The notes: generated from the letters alone by a model not told the origin. DNA of 64,000 bases from Pseudolabrys taiwanensis (GCF_003367395.1 NZ_CP031417.1:372001-436000), one strand, 5' to 3'; positions 32,595 to 41,624 are shown, counted from the stretch's first letter. Program-made: numbers and translations.

Positions 32595-34301
32595 ATGCCG
32601 GTGCAGAACGCTGAAATCGCGGCCATGTTCGACCAGTGCGCCGATCTCCTGGAGATCAAGGGCGAGAACCAGTTTCGCGTGCGCGCTTATCGCAAGGCGG
32701 CGCGTACCGTCGAAGGGCTGCCGCGGAGCGTCAGCGTCATGCTGGCCGCCGAGGAGGACCTCGCCGAACTGCCGGGGATCGGCAAGGATCTTGCCAGCAA
32801 GATCGCGGACATTGTCGCGAAGGGCAGGTTTGGTCTGCTCGAGCAGCTCAAGAAGAAGTTGCCCGGCGATCTTGGCGCCATGGCCGGTCTGCCCGGCCTC
32901 GGTCCCAAGCGCCTGAAGCTCCTTTACGACAAGGCGAAGGTGCGCACGCTCGACGACCTCAAGCGCGCGCTCAAGTCCGGCAAATTGCACGGCCTGCACG
33001 GCTTCGGTCCCCTGACGGAGAAGAAGCTTGTCGCGGCGTTGGAGAAGCCGGCGGCCGTGCAGCGGTTTCGTTTGTCGGTGGCGGAAGCCGAGGCGGAGGC
33101 GTTGGTTGCCTACCTGCGCGATACCGGCAAGGTGGTAGTTGCGGGCAGTTATCGGCGCCGGCGCGATACAGTCGGCGATCTGGATATCCTGGTGACCGCG
33201 AAGCAGGGCGCCGCGGTCGGCGACAAGCTCGTCGGCTACGACAATGTGACGGAGGTGCTGGCACATGGGCCGACGCGCACGACAGTCGTGCTACGCTCGG
33301 GCATCCAGGTCGATGTGCGCGCCATCCCGGAAGAGAGTTATGGCGCGGCGCTTCTCTATTTTACCGGCTCCAAGGCACACAACATCGCGCTGCGCGGCCG
33401 TGCCACCAAGCGCAAATGGAAGCTGAACGAGTACGGGCTTATTTCCGGTACGCGGCGCGTCGCCGGTGCGACCGAGGAGGAGGTCTACCAAAGGCTCGGT
33501 CTATCTTACGTCCCGCCCGAGATGCGGGAGGATCGCGGCGAGGTGGCGCTCGCGGCGAAGGGACCGCTGCCGCGGCTGATTGAGGTGGGCGACATTCGCG
33601 GCGATCTGCACGTCCATTCGAACTGGACCGACGGCACGGCGTCAATCGCCGAAATGGTCGCGGCCGCGCGGGCGCGGGGCTATGCTTATATGGCCCTCAC
33701 CGACCATTCGCGCCGGCAGGCGATGTCGCACGGCCTCGATCCGGCGAAGGTCGTGCGCCAGGGCCGCGAGATCGACAAACTCAACGACAAGCTCAAGGGC
33801 TTCACCGTTCTCACGGGCATCGAAGTCGACATTCTCAAGGACGGTGATCTCGACCTGCCTGATACGACGCTGGCGCAGTTGGATGTTGTTGTCGCGTCGG
33901 TGCACACTTATTTCGATTTGCCGCGCGAAGCGCAGACCGCGCGTATCGTTCGCGCCATGGGAAATCCGCACGTTCATATCATCGGGCATCCAACGGGCCG
34001 GCTGATCGGCACGCGCGAGCCCTACGACATCGATATGGACCAGATTACGTCGGCCGCACGCGATCTCAACTGCTGCCTCGAGATCAATGCCGAGCCGGAC
34101 CGCCTCGACCTGAACGACCTGCACGCGCACATGGCCAAGAGCAAAGGCGTAAAAATCGCGATCTCCACCGACGCTCACGCGGTGAATGCCTTTCAGTATA
34201 TGCGCTATGGAATCGATCAGGCGCGCCGTGGCTGGCTGACAGCGGACGATGTCGTCAACACGCGCACATTGCCGCAACTACGCAGGATGCTGAAACGCTG
34301 A
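32595..34301 (+). CDS. polX: DNA polymerase X family protein with PHP domain (PolX)
   Basis: 568 residues in two parts. The N-terminal Pol beta-like region has the HhH motifs (LAELPGIGKDLASKIADIV, LPGLGPKRLKLLYDKAKV, LHGFGPLTEKKLV) and the nucleotidyltransferase palm (VVAGSYRRRRDTVGDLDILVTA, with DLDIL as part of the metal site, and a third Asp in IQVDVRAIPE). The C-terminal PHP domain holds the metal ligands DLHVHSNWTDG, TDHS, GIEVDIL, HTYFD, HPTGR and STDAHAV, giving 3'-5' exonuclease or AP-endonuclease activity. Bacterial PolX acts in base-excision and gap repair. It adds to the repair genes of this region (ku, ligD). Confidence 0.95.
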   Translation: MPVQNAEIAAMFDQCADLLEIKGENQFRVRAYRKAARTVEGLPRSVSVMLAAEEDLAELPGIGKDLASKIADIVAKGRFGLLEQLKKKLPGDLGAMAGLPGLGPKRLKLLYDKAKVRTLDDLKRALKSGKLHGLHGFGPLTEKKLVAALEKPAAVQRFRLSVAEAEAEALVAYLRDTGKVVVAGSYRRRRDTVGDLDILVTAKQGAAVGDKLVGYDNVTEVLAHGPTRTTVVLRSGIQVDVRAIPEESYGAALLYFTGSKAHNIALRGRATKRKWKLNEYGLISGTRRVAGATEEEVYQRLGLSYVPPEMREDRGEVALAAKGPLPRLIEVGDIRGDLHVHSNWTDGTASIAEMVAAARARGYAYMALTDHSRRQAMSHGLDPAKVVRQGREIDKLNDKLKGFTVLTGIEVDILKDGDLDLPDTTLAQLDVVVASVHTYFDLPREAQTARIVRAMGNPHVHIIGHPTGRLIGTREPYDIDMDQITSAARDLNCCLEINAEPDRLDLNDLHAHMAKSKGVKIAISTDAHAVNAFQYMRYGIDQARRGWLTADDVVNTRTLPQLRRMLKR

Positions 34302-34313
34302 CGCGTTGCTGTA

Positions 34314-34967
34314 TCAGGGCCGGTTTGTGGGCGGATGCTGCGCCAAAAGCCTGATGACTTCGTCGTCGGAAACCTGATGGAAGTCGGCATAGAATAGACC
34401 GATTGCGCCGAAGTCCTCATACTCCTCCAGGCAAACGATCGCGTCTGCGGCGCCCTTGAGTGACACGAGACTTTCCGTCGGTGCGACGGGAACGGCCAGC
34501 ACCAGCTTGCGCGGGTGATGCAGACGCAGCGCGCGCAGCGCTGCACGCGCCGTGGCGCCGGTGGCCATGCCGTCATCCACGACGATGACCGTGCGTTCCT
34601 TCAACTCCGGGTGTTCACGCTCACCAAGATAGAGCTTGCGACGACGTTCGATCTCGACGAGTTGCGCGTCGCGCGCAGCACTGAAATCCTGTTCGCTGAC
34701 GCCGCACGAGGCGATCACGTCGTCATTGCGGACGACGATAGGCATTTTGCCGTCGACCACCGCACCCATCGCGAGTTCGGATTGGAAGGGAACGCCGATC
34801 TTGCGCACCAGCACGAGATCGAGCGGCGCTTCGAGCGCAGTTGCGATTTCCGCCGCGACGGGCACGCCGCCGCGCGGCAGCGCCAGGATGACCGGCTGCT
34901 CGGCTTTATAGTTTGCCAACGCCTTGGCGAGCCTTCGGCCGGCGTCGGCACGGTCGCTAAAGGGCAT
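34314..34967 (-). CDS. Phosphoribosyltransferase-domain protein
   Basis: 217 residues. The PRPP-binding motif is VIVVDDGMATGATARAALRAL; the N-terminal part VILALPRGGVPVAAEIATALEAPLDLVLVRKIGVPFQSELAMGAV matches the PRT family often called ComF-like or predicted phosphoribosyltransferase. These proteins are sometimes fused to dienelactone hydrolase domains; here the domain stands alone. The substrate base is unknown. ATG 34967 is supported by GGCGGAGG upstream. The C-terminal ADFHQVSDDEVIRLLAQHPP segment is typical of this subgroup. Confidence 0.9.
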   Translation of the reverse strand: MPFSDRADAGRRLAKALANYKAEQPVILALPRGGVPVAAEIATALEAPLDLVLVRKIGVPFQSELAMGAVVDGKMPIVVRNDDVIASCGVSEQDFSAARDAQLVEIERRRKLYLGEREHPELKERTVIVVDDGMATGATARAALRALRLHHPRKLVLAVPVAPTESLVSLKGAADAIVCLEEYEDFGAIGLFYADFHQVSDDEVIRLLAQHPPTNRP

Positions 34968-35006
34968 GACCGCCTCCGCCGACCGAATATAGCGGCTGGT
35001 AGGCAA

Positions 35007-35276
35007 AGTGCCATGCGCGACGGATACACGGGTGCATGACGGAGTAATGAGCGCGCGCCTGGCCGCGGCCTTGACTTAGGTCAACCGCGATGAAGCGCGG
35101 GACGGCCGCGTTGGCTGCGTCATTCAACGCTCGACGCAGGACACCGCGTGAGCGGAGCAGATGAACAAAGAATAGCCGAACGGAGCCGCGTTTACTATGG
35201 GTTCCACCAAAGTCAAAGGCGAGCGAGGCATGCCCCGCTCGCCTTGAATGCATGACGCTGGAAAATCGCGTCGTGG
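35007..35276. other. Intergenic stretch without recognised gene, with terminator at its right end
   Basis: About 270 bases between the phosphoribosyltransferase start and the end of the binding-protein gene. I see no convincing coding sequence. A hairpin with AAGGCGAGCG (35216-35225) and CGCTCGCCTT (35236-35245) lies at 35216-35245 and is listed separately. A GGAAC...CGTT pair around 35178-35204 has an 18-base spacer and lies too far from the next start to be convincing. Confidence 0.5.
35216..35245 (-). terminator. Terminator of the minus-strand deaminase/hydantoinase operon
   Basis: A 10-bp stem AAGGCGAGCG/CGCTCGCCTT with further pairing inside the loop. Read on the minus strand the stem is followed by TGACTTTGG, giving a moderate T-rich tail. 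It lies 31 bases beyond the stop at 35277. Confidence 0.65.
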
Positions 35277-36290
35277 CTATTGCACCTTGCGCTCGGCCGG
35301 TGTCGGCAGGAACGAGGCGTCGAACACGTCGGCCGGCTTAGGCTTGTCACCCTTGAATTTGTAGGTCACCGCGATCTGATCGATGGCTGCGCTCATGCGG
35401 TCCATGTCAACGCCGCCGAGGCCGTTGGTCTTCACTTCCGGCGTGATGATGTTGTCGCGCAACGCGATCTGCAACCGGTCGAGTTCGACGTCCTTCTTGG
35501 CGACTTCGTTACGCTTGAGCACCGACGCGATCGCCTCGGCCGGATCCTTGGCCGTGTCCTTGAGCGCCTTGTTGAACGCACGCAGGAAGGCCTTCACCGC
35601 CTCGGGCTTCTCGGCGGCGAACTTCGGGTTCACCATGACGGCGTTGCCGTAGAGCTTGAGGCCATAGTTCGACATCAAGAGCGTCACGATGTCGTCCTGC
35701 GGGATGCCGCTGTATTTGACGTTGATGTAGCTCGAAAACGAAAACCCGGTGATGGCGTCGACGTCGCCGGCGACGAGCATGGGTTCGCGCACCGGAAAGC
35801 CGATGTTCATGATGGTGACCTTCGATGCGTCGATCTTGTTGGCGGCGACGAAGATCGGCCATTGCGCGTAAGCGCCGTCGGGCGCTGGCGCGCCGAGCTT
35901 CTTGCCTTCGAGGCTCTTCGGATCGCTGATGCCCTTGCTCTTGCGGCCGACGATGGCGAAGGGCGGGCTGTTGTAGACCATGTACACAGCCTTCAGCGCG
36001 ATCTGCGGATTCTGATCGCGGAATTTGATCATCGAATTGATGTCCGCGAAGGCCATGTCGTAGGTGCCGGAGGCGATGCGGTTGATCGGCTCGACCGAGC
36101 CGCCCGACGTGTCGACCGTGACGTCGAGCCCTTCGGCTTTGAAATAGCCCTTGTCGAGCGCCAGCAGGAACGGCGCCTGCGTGCCTTCGTATTTCCAGTC
36201 GAGCGAAAACTTTACCGGTGTTTGCGCATGCGCAACCGTGCCGATGGAAAGCGCGACCATCGCGCCGAGAATATGTTTAAAGGATTTCAT
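35277..36290 (-). CDS. ABC substrate-binding protein, NitT/TauT (NMT1/THI5-like) family
   Basis: 337 residues with a signal peptide (MKSFKHILGAMVALSIGTVAHAQ). The segment VKFSLDWKYEGTQAPFLLALDKGYFKAEGLDVTVDTSGGSVEPINRIASGTYDMAFADINSMIKFRDQNP is the NMT1/THI5-like signature; these proteins bind thiamine precursors, aliphatic sulfonates, nitrate and pyrimidine-like compounds for ABC import. No NitT-type permease or ATPase is in the window, so it is an orphan or works with genes elsewhere. It is the last gene of a run with two amidohydrolases and a MocR regulator, so its ligand may be the substrate of those enzymes. Confidence 0.9.
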   Translation of the reverse strand: MKSFKHILGAMVALSIGTVAHAQTPVKFSLDWKYEGTQAPFLLALDKGYFKAEGLDVTVDTSGGSVEPINRIASGTYDMAFADINSMIKFRDQNPQIALKAVYMVYNSPPFAIVGRKSKGISDPKSLEGKKLGAPAPDGAYAQWPIFVAANKIDASKVTIMNIGFPVREPMLVAGDVDAITGFSFSSYINVKYSGIPQDDIVTLLMSNYGLKLYGNAVMVNPKFAAEKPEAVKAFLRAFNKALKDTAKDPAEAIASVLKRNEVAKKDVELDRLQIALRDNIITPEVKTNGLGGVDMDRMSAAIDQIAVTYKFKGDKPKPADVFDASFLPTPAERKVQ

Positions 36291-36378
36291 GGAACGCGCT
36301 CCCTGCGTAAGACGCGAGCGCCGTATCAGCGCTCAATCGACTTAACTTGCATGCAAACGGCGTGCCGTTTGCGGCGTG

Positions 36379-37731
36379 TCAGGGTGCCGTGCGTGTCAGA
36401 TAGCGGCCCGACGGCGGCGCGACGATGTCGCCATCGCGTGCGACGATGCGTCCTCCTTTGATGGTGGCAACAGGCCAGCCGCGCAGCAGCCTGCCTTCGA
36501 AGGGTGAAAAGTCCGACATGCCGCGCAGTGCCGACGGCTCGACGACCTTTTCCAGGTCGAGATCGACGATGACGAGATCGGCGTCCGAACCCGGCGCGAT
36601 GGTGCCTTTGCGCGGGTAGAGGCCGTAGGTTTGCGCCGGCTTGCGTGTCGCCATGTCGACGAGCCTCTCCAGCGGAATATCGTGCAAGCGTCCATGATGC
36701 AGCAGCACCGGCAGATGCGTGCCGAGCGAGGGATGGCCGGGGCGCGCGCCATGCAGGCCGCCTTGCGGATTCTTCGAGGCGCGGCGGCGTGAGGTGTTGT
36801 CAGTGCCGACGGTATCGAGCGTGCCGTCGCGCACGGCCGCCCACAGCGCGGCGCGATGCTCAGGCGTTCGCACCGGCGGCACCATCTTGGCGAGGAAGCC
36901 GTTCGCGTCGTCGCTGGAGATGCCGAGGAACGGCGTGATCGTTTCCGCGGTCAATGCGGTGCCGTCGGCGCGAGCCAGCTTGACGGCTGCAATACCTTGT
37001 TTGCTCGAGACGTGAACCACGTAGAGATGCACGCCGGCGATCTTGGCGAGATAGGCGGCAGTGCGGATCGCCAGCGCCTCGGCGTCAGCGGGATGCGCGT
37101 CCTCCCAGTCGGCGAGGGTACCCTGCGGCCTGTTCTTCTGCAGTTCCTCGCGCGCGCGCGCGACGAGCGCGCCGGTCTCGCAGTGGACGCAAGCGATCAC
37201 GTCCGCGCCGATGGAAGCCACCTGCCGGAAGCCGCGCAGCAAAACATCGTCGCCCACCGATTTGACGATGCCCGGCATGCCGGACATGTAGAATTTGTAC
37301 GAACGGATGCCGTAGTCCCGCGTATAGGCCGGCATCTCATCGATCTGCTGGTCGGTGAATATCTGCGGATGGAAGATCGAGTCGACGTAGGCGCGCTCGT
37401 CCATTGCCGCGCGGAAGGCCGGCAGATGCTGGAAATAGGAATCCTCCAGGCTGCGGATGAAGATGCCGATGGTGGTGACGCCGCCGAGGATGGCCGCGCG
37501 CGTCTCGCTCTCGGCTTCCTCCTCGAACGACAGCTCGTTGCCGATATGGACGTGTGGATCGAAGATACCGGGCAGCACGACCTTGCCGGTCGCGTCATAG
37601 ACTTCCTTGCCTGACAGGCTCGTGCCGAGCGTTACGATACGATCGCCGAGGATGCCGACGTCGGCGGCGACGCGGCCAATGCCGGGAATGACGAGCGTGC
37701 CGTTGCGAACGACGAGATCGTGTTCGGTCAT
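36379..37731 (-). CDS. Dihydroorotase/hydantoinase/allantoinase-like amidohydrolase
   Basis: 450 residues. The frame VVLPGIFDPHVHIGNELSFEEEAESETRAAILGGVTTIGIF has the HxH metal pair. Then SYKFYMSGMPG provides the carboxylated-lysine position, and VIACVHCETGALVARA, LYVVHVSSKQGIAAVKLA and DTVGTDNTSRR give the remaining histidines and Asp. The C-terminal beta sandwich (KGTIAPGSDADLVIVDLD) is complete. This subgroup hydrolyses cyclic amides such as hydantoins, dihydropyrimidines or allantoin; the SRRRASKNPQGGLHG loop differs from standard dihydropyrimidinases. ATG 37731 overlaps the upstream deaminase stop (ATGA), so they are translationally coupled. Confidence 0.9.
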   Translation of the reverse strand: MTEHDLVVRNGTLVIPGIGRVAADVGILGDRIVTLGTSLSGKEVYDATGKVVLPGIFDPHVHIGNELSFEEEAESETRAAILGGVTTIGIFIRSLEDSYFQHLPAFRAAMDERAYVDSIFHPQIFTDQQIDEMPAYTRDYGIRSYKFYMSGMPGIVKSVGDDVLLRGFRQVASIGADVIACVHCETGALVARAREELQKNRPQGTLADWEDAHPADAEALAIRTAAYLAKIAGVHLYVVHVSSKQGIAAVKLARADGTALTAETITPFLGISSDDANGFLAKMVPPVRTPEHRAALWAAVRDGTLDTVGTDNTSRRRASKNPQGGLHGARPGHPSLGTHLPVLLHHGRLHDIPLERLVDMATRKPAQTYGLYPRKGTIAPGSDADLVIVDLDLEKVVEPSALRGMSDFSPFEGRLLRGWPVATIKGGRIVARDGDIVAPPSGRYLTRTAP

Positions 37732-39197
37732 TGTGACACCAATTCCTGGACGGATGTCTTGCGCATGAAATCGATGCCGGTCGCGTGCCCGGCCTGCGCC
37801 AGCATGCGCGCCGCCGCGGCATTGAGATCGGCCGCTACACGCGTTTCGTCGAGGTCGACCAGCTGCCGGGCCATGACGCGGACCTTGCCGTTGACGATGG
37901 TCAGCCAGGCGCGGTTCTCGGTGCCGGCGAACAAGAGCGCGCCGAGCGGATCGGCCACGGCGCCGGCGCAATCGAGGCCATCGACACGGAAGGCGGAAAC
38001 GTCGGCAGCGAGGCCTGGCTTAAGGCGGCCGATCTCCGGCCGGTCGAGGGCTGCGGCCCCGCCGGCAGTGGCCATCTCGAGCGCAGCTTCCGGCGTCAGC
38101 CAGAGCTCGGGCGGTTCGGCGACGCGGTGGAGCAGGGCGGCCAGTCGCAGGTCGCTGAGCAGATTGCCCTGGTCGTTGCTGGCGGCGCCGTCGACGCCGA
38201 TGCCGAGCTTGAGACCGGCTTTGCGGAACGAGCCGATCGGCGCGACGCCGAAGCCGAGCCGCACAATGGTGCGCGGGCAATGCGCGACGCCGGTACCGGT
38301 GCGGACCAAGGTTGCGATGTCCGATGGCTGCAGCCGTGTGCCGTGGGCGAGCCATGTGCCGGGCCGTAGCCAGCCGCTACGCTCGAGAAAGCGGATCGGT
38401 GCGTCGGGCGCGGCTTTCGCGTCCTCGTCGGGGCGCGGGTGAAAATGCGTGTGCAAGCCGCAGCCGCAGGCCTGCGCCATATCGGCGAGCCGTGTCATCA
38501 GCGCCGGCCGCGTGTAGGTGACGCCGGTCGGGCCGAGCGCGACGCGGCGCATCGAGAGCGGATCGTCATCATGATAGCGGCCGATCACATCCTCAAGGCG
38601 ACGGCTCAGCACCGCTTCGTCGTGGTCCATGAGCGTCGCGACGCGCGTGCCCATCACTTTGGCAAGGCGCTCTTCGAGATCGCCTTCCAAGGTCGGCATG
38701 CAGCCGCGGTGGAAATGAAAGCGGATGCCGGTCTCGGCAACGCCTTGGACCAAAGCGGCGGCCAGCTCGCCGTCGTCTTGCGGCAACAGGTAGGCGCAAT
38801 CGGCCGCGGTCGTGCAGCCGCACAGCAGCAGCTCGGCCGATGCGGCGCGCGCGGCGGCATAGAGCATTGCCGGGTCGAGCTCGGCCCACAAAGGATAACT
38901 GACGAACAGCCATTCGAGTGGCGGCGCCGACATTGCCGCCGGCACGGCGCGGGTCAGATGCTGGAAGAAGTGGTGGTGCGTGTTGATAAGGCCTGGGGTG
39001 ACGACGCAGCCGCTGCAGTCGATCTCCTCAAGGGGCGACGCATCGGCCGACCAATCCGACGGCAGGCCGTCGCCTTCGCGGCCGATATGGACGATGTGGC
39101 TGCCGGCAATGAGCAGCACGGCGTCGCCGATGGAGGCCTCCTGCGCTGGCCCCGGATAAAGCCGGGTGATGTGGCGAAGCGCGATGCGGCCAGTCAT
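37728..39197 (-). CDS. Amidohydrolase of the 8-oxoguanine/hydroxyatrazine deaminase-like group
   Basis: 489 residues. Metal site motifs are VVTPGLINTHHHFFQHLTRAV, GCGLHTHFHPRPDED, TWLAHGTRLQP, the cofactor-proximal GVAHCPRTIVRLGFGVAPI and the terminal Asp in GIGVDGAASNDQGNLLSDLRLAALL. The THHHFFQ start and VDGAASND strand are typical of ATZ/TRZ-type deaminases such as 8-oxoguanine deaminase and hydroxyatrazine hydrolase. It should remove an amino or alkylamino group from a purine- or triazine-like ring. It sits between the MocR regulator (3 bases) and the hydantoinase-like gene (overlap). The natural substrate is not determined by sequence. Confidence 0.9.
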   Translation of the reverse strand: MTGRIALRHITRLYPGPAQEASIGDAVLLIAGSHIVHIGREGDGLPSDWSADASPLEEIDCSGCVVTPGLINTHHHFFQHLTRAVPAAMSAPPLEWLFVSYPLWAELDPAMLYAAARAASAELLLCGCTTAADCAYLLPQDDGELAAALVQGVAETGIRFHFHRGCMPTLEGDLEERLAKVMGTRVATLMDHDEAVLSRRLEDVIGRYHDDDPLSMRRVALGPTGVTYTRPALMTRLADMAQACGCGLHTHFHPRPDEDAKAAPDAPIRFLERSGWLRPGTWLAHGTRLQPSDIATLVRTGTGVAHCPRTIVRLGFGVAPIGSFRKAGLKLGIGVDGAASNDQGNLLSDLRLAALLHRVAEPPELWLTPEAALEMATAGGAAALDRPEIGRLKPGLAADVSAFRVDGLDCAGAVADPLGALLFAGTENRAWLTIVNGKVRVMARQLVDLDETRVAADLNAAAARMLAQAGHATGIDFMRKTSVQELVSQ

Positions 39198-39199
39198 GG

Positions 39200-40705
39200 C
39201 TACACGAAAGCCGACGACAACTTGCGCTGCGGTGTCACCACATTGCGCAGCACGTGGGCGAGGCGGCTGGCGCCTTCCTCATAGTCCTTGGGATCGGTGA
39301 GGCCGAAGGAGATGCGCAGCGCGCTCGGCTGGTCGGGGCGGAAGCTGAAGCTGTCGGCGACCGCGAAGGCGACGCCGCGCCGGACGGCGTTGAAATAGAC
39401 CTCGCGTGCGTTGATCTCGCCGGCCAGTTCCAGCCACAGGCTCAAGCCGCCCTCGGGCAGCAACAGCCGGCCGTAGTCGCCGACTTTGTCGATGAGAATA
39501 TCGAACAGCTGCTCTTGCCGCGCGCGATAGGCCGCGCAGGCGCGCGTCACGTAATCACGCCAATCGGTCTGCTTGAAGTAGTTCGCCAAGGCGCCTTGCA
39601 GAAGGGCGGGCGATTGCAGGTCGGTCGTGGCCTTGATCTCCAGGCAGCCGTTGAGACCGCCGCGGGCGGGCAACAAGAAACCGAGGCGCACGCCGGGGAT
39701 GAAGGTCTTGCCGAAGCCGCGCGTGTAGTAAACGACCTGCTCGGCGTCCGGCAGCGCGCGCAGCGGCGGCAGGGCATCGCCACGGAAGCGCAGTTCGGGG
39801 CTATGATCGTCTTCCAGGATCGGCACGCCGTGTTCGAGCGCGAGCCGCACCAAGCCGCGGCGCTGGTCGAGCGGCACGCTGTGACCGGTCGGATTCTGGA
39901 ATGTCGGATTGATGATGATCAAGCGCGGGTGATGACGCCTGATCGCGTCCTCGACTTCGTCAAGGTCGAAACCCTTCGGTCCGAAGCGCAGCGGCACTGG
40001 CACGGCACCGGCGGCGCGCACGACATTGATGGCGCCGAAATAAGCGGGCTCTTCGAGAATGACGCGATCGCCACGCCGGAGCAGGCTGCGCGCAACGATG
40101 TCCATGCCTTGCTGGCCGCCGGACGTGACGATGAGGTTGCCGGGGCGCGCGTCGATGCCTTGCGTAGCGAGGAACGGCAACAGCGCTTCGCGCAGTTCTT
40201 CGCGGCCGGCGGGCGGATCGTAGCGGAAGTACTCGATGGCGCCGCGTGCGAGTGCCTCTTGCAGGCAATGGGCGAACGACGCCGCATCCGACATGTCGAC
40301 CGACGGATAATTGCCGGTGAAGGCAATGACGCCCGGCGCGCGCGCCAGTTCAAATAAGCGGCTGCTGATGCCGCCAGGATCGATCGAAGGATCGACCGCG
40401 ACAGCCGTGCGTCCGTTGCCCGCTGGCGGGCGGCCGGGCCGGCTGACATAAGATCCGCTGCCGGGACGCGCGATGATGAAGCCGCGCTCGGCGAGCTCGC
40501 GATAGGCGCGCGCCACAGTCATCGGATTGATCGCACGCTCGCGCGCCAGTTCGCGCACGGTCGGCAACTTGGTGCCATCCTTCAATTTACCGGAGGCGAT
40601 TTTAGCGGCGAGCTCATCGCGGATGCGCGCATAGAGCGGACCTTCGTCCGGCGCTCCATCCTTCGCCGTGCCGTTCGCTCGCTCGTTTCGTTGACGCTTT
40701 GTCAT
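39200..40705 (-). CDS. MocR/PdxR-like GntR-family regulator with aminotransferase domain
   Basis: 501 residues. The N-terminal winged helix is YARIRDELAAKIASGKLKDGTKLPTVRELARERAINPMTVARAYRELAERGFI. A linker leads to a fold-type I aminotransferase-like domain: VTSGGQQGMDIVARSLLRRGDRVILEEPAYFG, INPTFQNPTGHSVPL, and VVYYTRGFGKTFIPGVRLGFLL, whose Lys in FGKTF is the PLP-binding position. MocR proteins bind DNA and sense PLP-linked or amino compounds. ATG 40705 (MTKRQRNERANG) is used. A 25-bp palindrome lies only 24 bases upstream, at 40729-40753, and is probably its operator, so it should control itself and the divergent transport operon. Confidence 0.93.
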   Translation of the reverse strand: MTKRQRNERANGTAKDGAPDEGPLYARIRDELAAKIASGKLKDGTKLPTVRELARERAINPMTVARAYRELAERGFIIARPGSGSYVSRPGRPPAGNGRTAVAVDPSIDPGGISSRLFELARAPGVIAFTGNYPSVDMSDAASFAHCLQEALARGAIEYFRYDPPAGREELREALLPFLATQGIDARPGNLIVTSGGQQGMDIVARSLLRRGDRVILEEPAYFGAINVVRAAGAVPVPLRFGPKGFDLDEVEDAIRRHHPRLIIINPTFQNPTGHSVPLDQRRGLVRLALEHGVPILEDDHSPELRFRGDALPPLRALPDAEQVVYYTRGFGKTFIPGVRLGFLLPARGGLNGCLEIKATTDLQSPALLQGALANYFKQTDWRDYVTRACAAYRARQEQLFDILIDKVGDYGRLLLPEGGLSLWLELAGEINAREVYFNAVRRGVAFAVADSFSFRPDQPSALRISFGLTDPKDYEEGASRLAHVLRNVVTPQRKLSSAFV

Positions 40706-40728
40706 GCCCGGGGGGTCGTCATGCGTCC

Positions 40729-40753
40729 TTGTATTACGATAGGCGTAATACAA
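40729..40753. promoter_or_regulatory. Palindromic operator 1 of the MocR-controlled divergon
   Basis: Perfect inverted repeat, arms TTGTATTACG (40729-40738) and CGTAATACAA (40744-40753) with a 5-base spacer. It lies in the gap between the MocR-type gene start (40705) and the transporter operon (40971). The core GTATTAC/GTAATAC resembles known MocR/GntR operators. Confidence 0.75.
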
Positions 40754-40920
40754 TCTCCCGCCGCCGAGAAGACGTTTTGACGTCGCCGACTGCACATATT
40801 GGCGGCGGTGTGCTGCCGAATGTTTGATCATTCTCGGCTTTACCATTGATCGCGGTAAAAAGCGGCGAGCGCGGATGACGCCATCTCACGGCGGTCTGGC
40901 AGATCCAGCGCTTGGCACGA

Positions 40921-40935
40921 AACTTGATACAAGTT
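40921..40935. promoter_or_regulatory. Inverted repeat in the MocR divergon
   Basis: AACTTG-ATA-CAAGTT, perfect 6-base arms with a 3-base spacer, 36 bases before the permease start. It may be another regulator contact or part of the promoter. It differs in sequence from operator 1. Confidence 0.4.
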
Positions 40936-40957
40936 CGCAGAAGCAACAGGACGCAGT

Positions 40958-40971
40958 TTGTAGTAATACAA
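40958..40971. promoter_or_regulatory. Palindromic operator 2 at the permease start
   Basis: TTGTA-GTAA-TACAA. Its right half GTAATACAA (40963-40971) repeats nine bases of the right arm of operator 1. It touches the permease ATG at 40971, where a bound repressor would block initiation or a leaderless start could occur, since no clear ribosome-binding site precedes this ATG. Confidence 0.6.
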
Positions 40972-41624
40972 TGGACTTTCAGTTCGACATCTTCATTGCG
41001 GCGTTGCCGTCGCTGCTGCGCGGCGCGCAAGTGACCGTGATGCTGGCGCTGGTGTCGATCTGTCTCGGCGCGCTGATCGGCATCGTTGGCGGCGTCTGCC
41101 GGATCTCGAGCAATCCGTTCCTGCGTTACGGATCGCTCGCCTACGTCACCGTCATGCGCGGCGTGCCGCTGCTGGTGACGTTGATGTTTCTCTATTACGG
41201 GCTGCCGTCGGCGCACATCCTGCTCGAGCCGTTCACGGTGGCGATCATCGCATTGGCGGCCGTCAACGGCGCCTATGTGACCGAAATCGTGCGCGCCGGC
41301 ATTCAGTCGATCGATCCCGGCCAGATGCGCGCGGCGCGTTCTCTCGGTATGTCCTATGGCCAGGCCATGCGGCGCATCATTCTGCCGCAGGCGATCCGGC
41401 GCGTGCTGCCGCCGATCACCAACGAGTCCCTGACCTTGGTGAAGAACACCGCGCTGGTGTCGACCATCACGATCTCCGATCTGCTGCGCGCCGGCCTCGA
41501 GGTGATGACTTGGAAGGCCAACACCTTCAGCCCCTTCGCCGGTGTCGCACTCATCTATCTGCTGTTGACCTTGCCGCTCGTGTGGCTCAACAGCTTCCTC
41601 GAGAAGAGGTATCGGATGCGATGA
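40971..41624 (+). CDS. Polar amino acid-type ABC transporter permease
   Basis: 217 residues with five membrane segments. Helix 1 is LRGAQVTVMLALVSICLGALIGIVGGV; the coupling motif is EIVRAGIQSIDPGQMRAARSLGMSYGQAMRRIILPQAIRRVLPPITNE, the EAA loop of the His/Glu/Gln/Arg/opine group. ATG 40971 begins MDFQFDIFIAALP and lies inside operator 2. It overlaps the next gene (ATGA at 41621-41624). Only one permease is present, so the membrane part is probably a homodimer. It heads the plus-strand operon. Confidence 0.93.
   Translation: MDFQFDIFIAALPSLLRGAQVTVMLALVSICLGALIGIVGGVCRISSNPFLRYGSLAYVTVMRGVPLLVTLMFLYYGLPSAHILLEPFTVAIIALAAVNGAYVTEIVRAGIQSIDPGQMRAARSLGMSYGQAMRRIILPQAIRRVLPPITNESLTLVKNTALVSTITISDLLRAGLEVMTWKANTFSPFAGVALIYLLLTLPLVWLNSFLEKRYRMR

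Noticed and set aside
35178-35204. Minus-strand GGAAC...CGTT upstream of the phosphoribosyltransferase gene
   Set aside because: The spacer is 18 bases and the site is about 210 bases from the start, outside the normal range.
37732-37971. N-terminal extension of the hydantoinase-like gene
   Set aside because: It overlaps the end of the deaminase gene out of frame and has no similarity; ATG 37731 begins the conserved protein.
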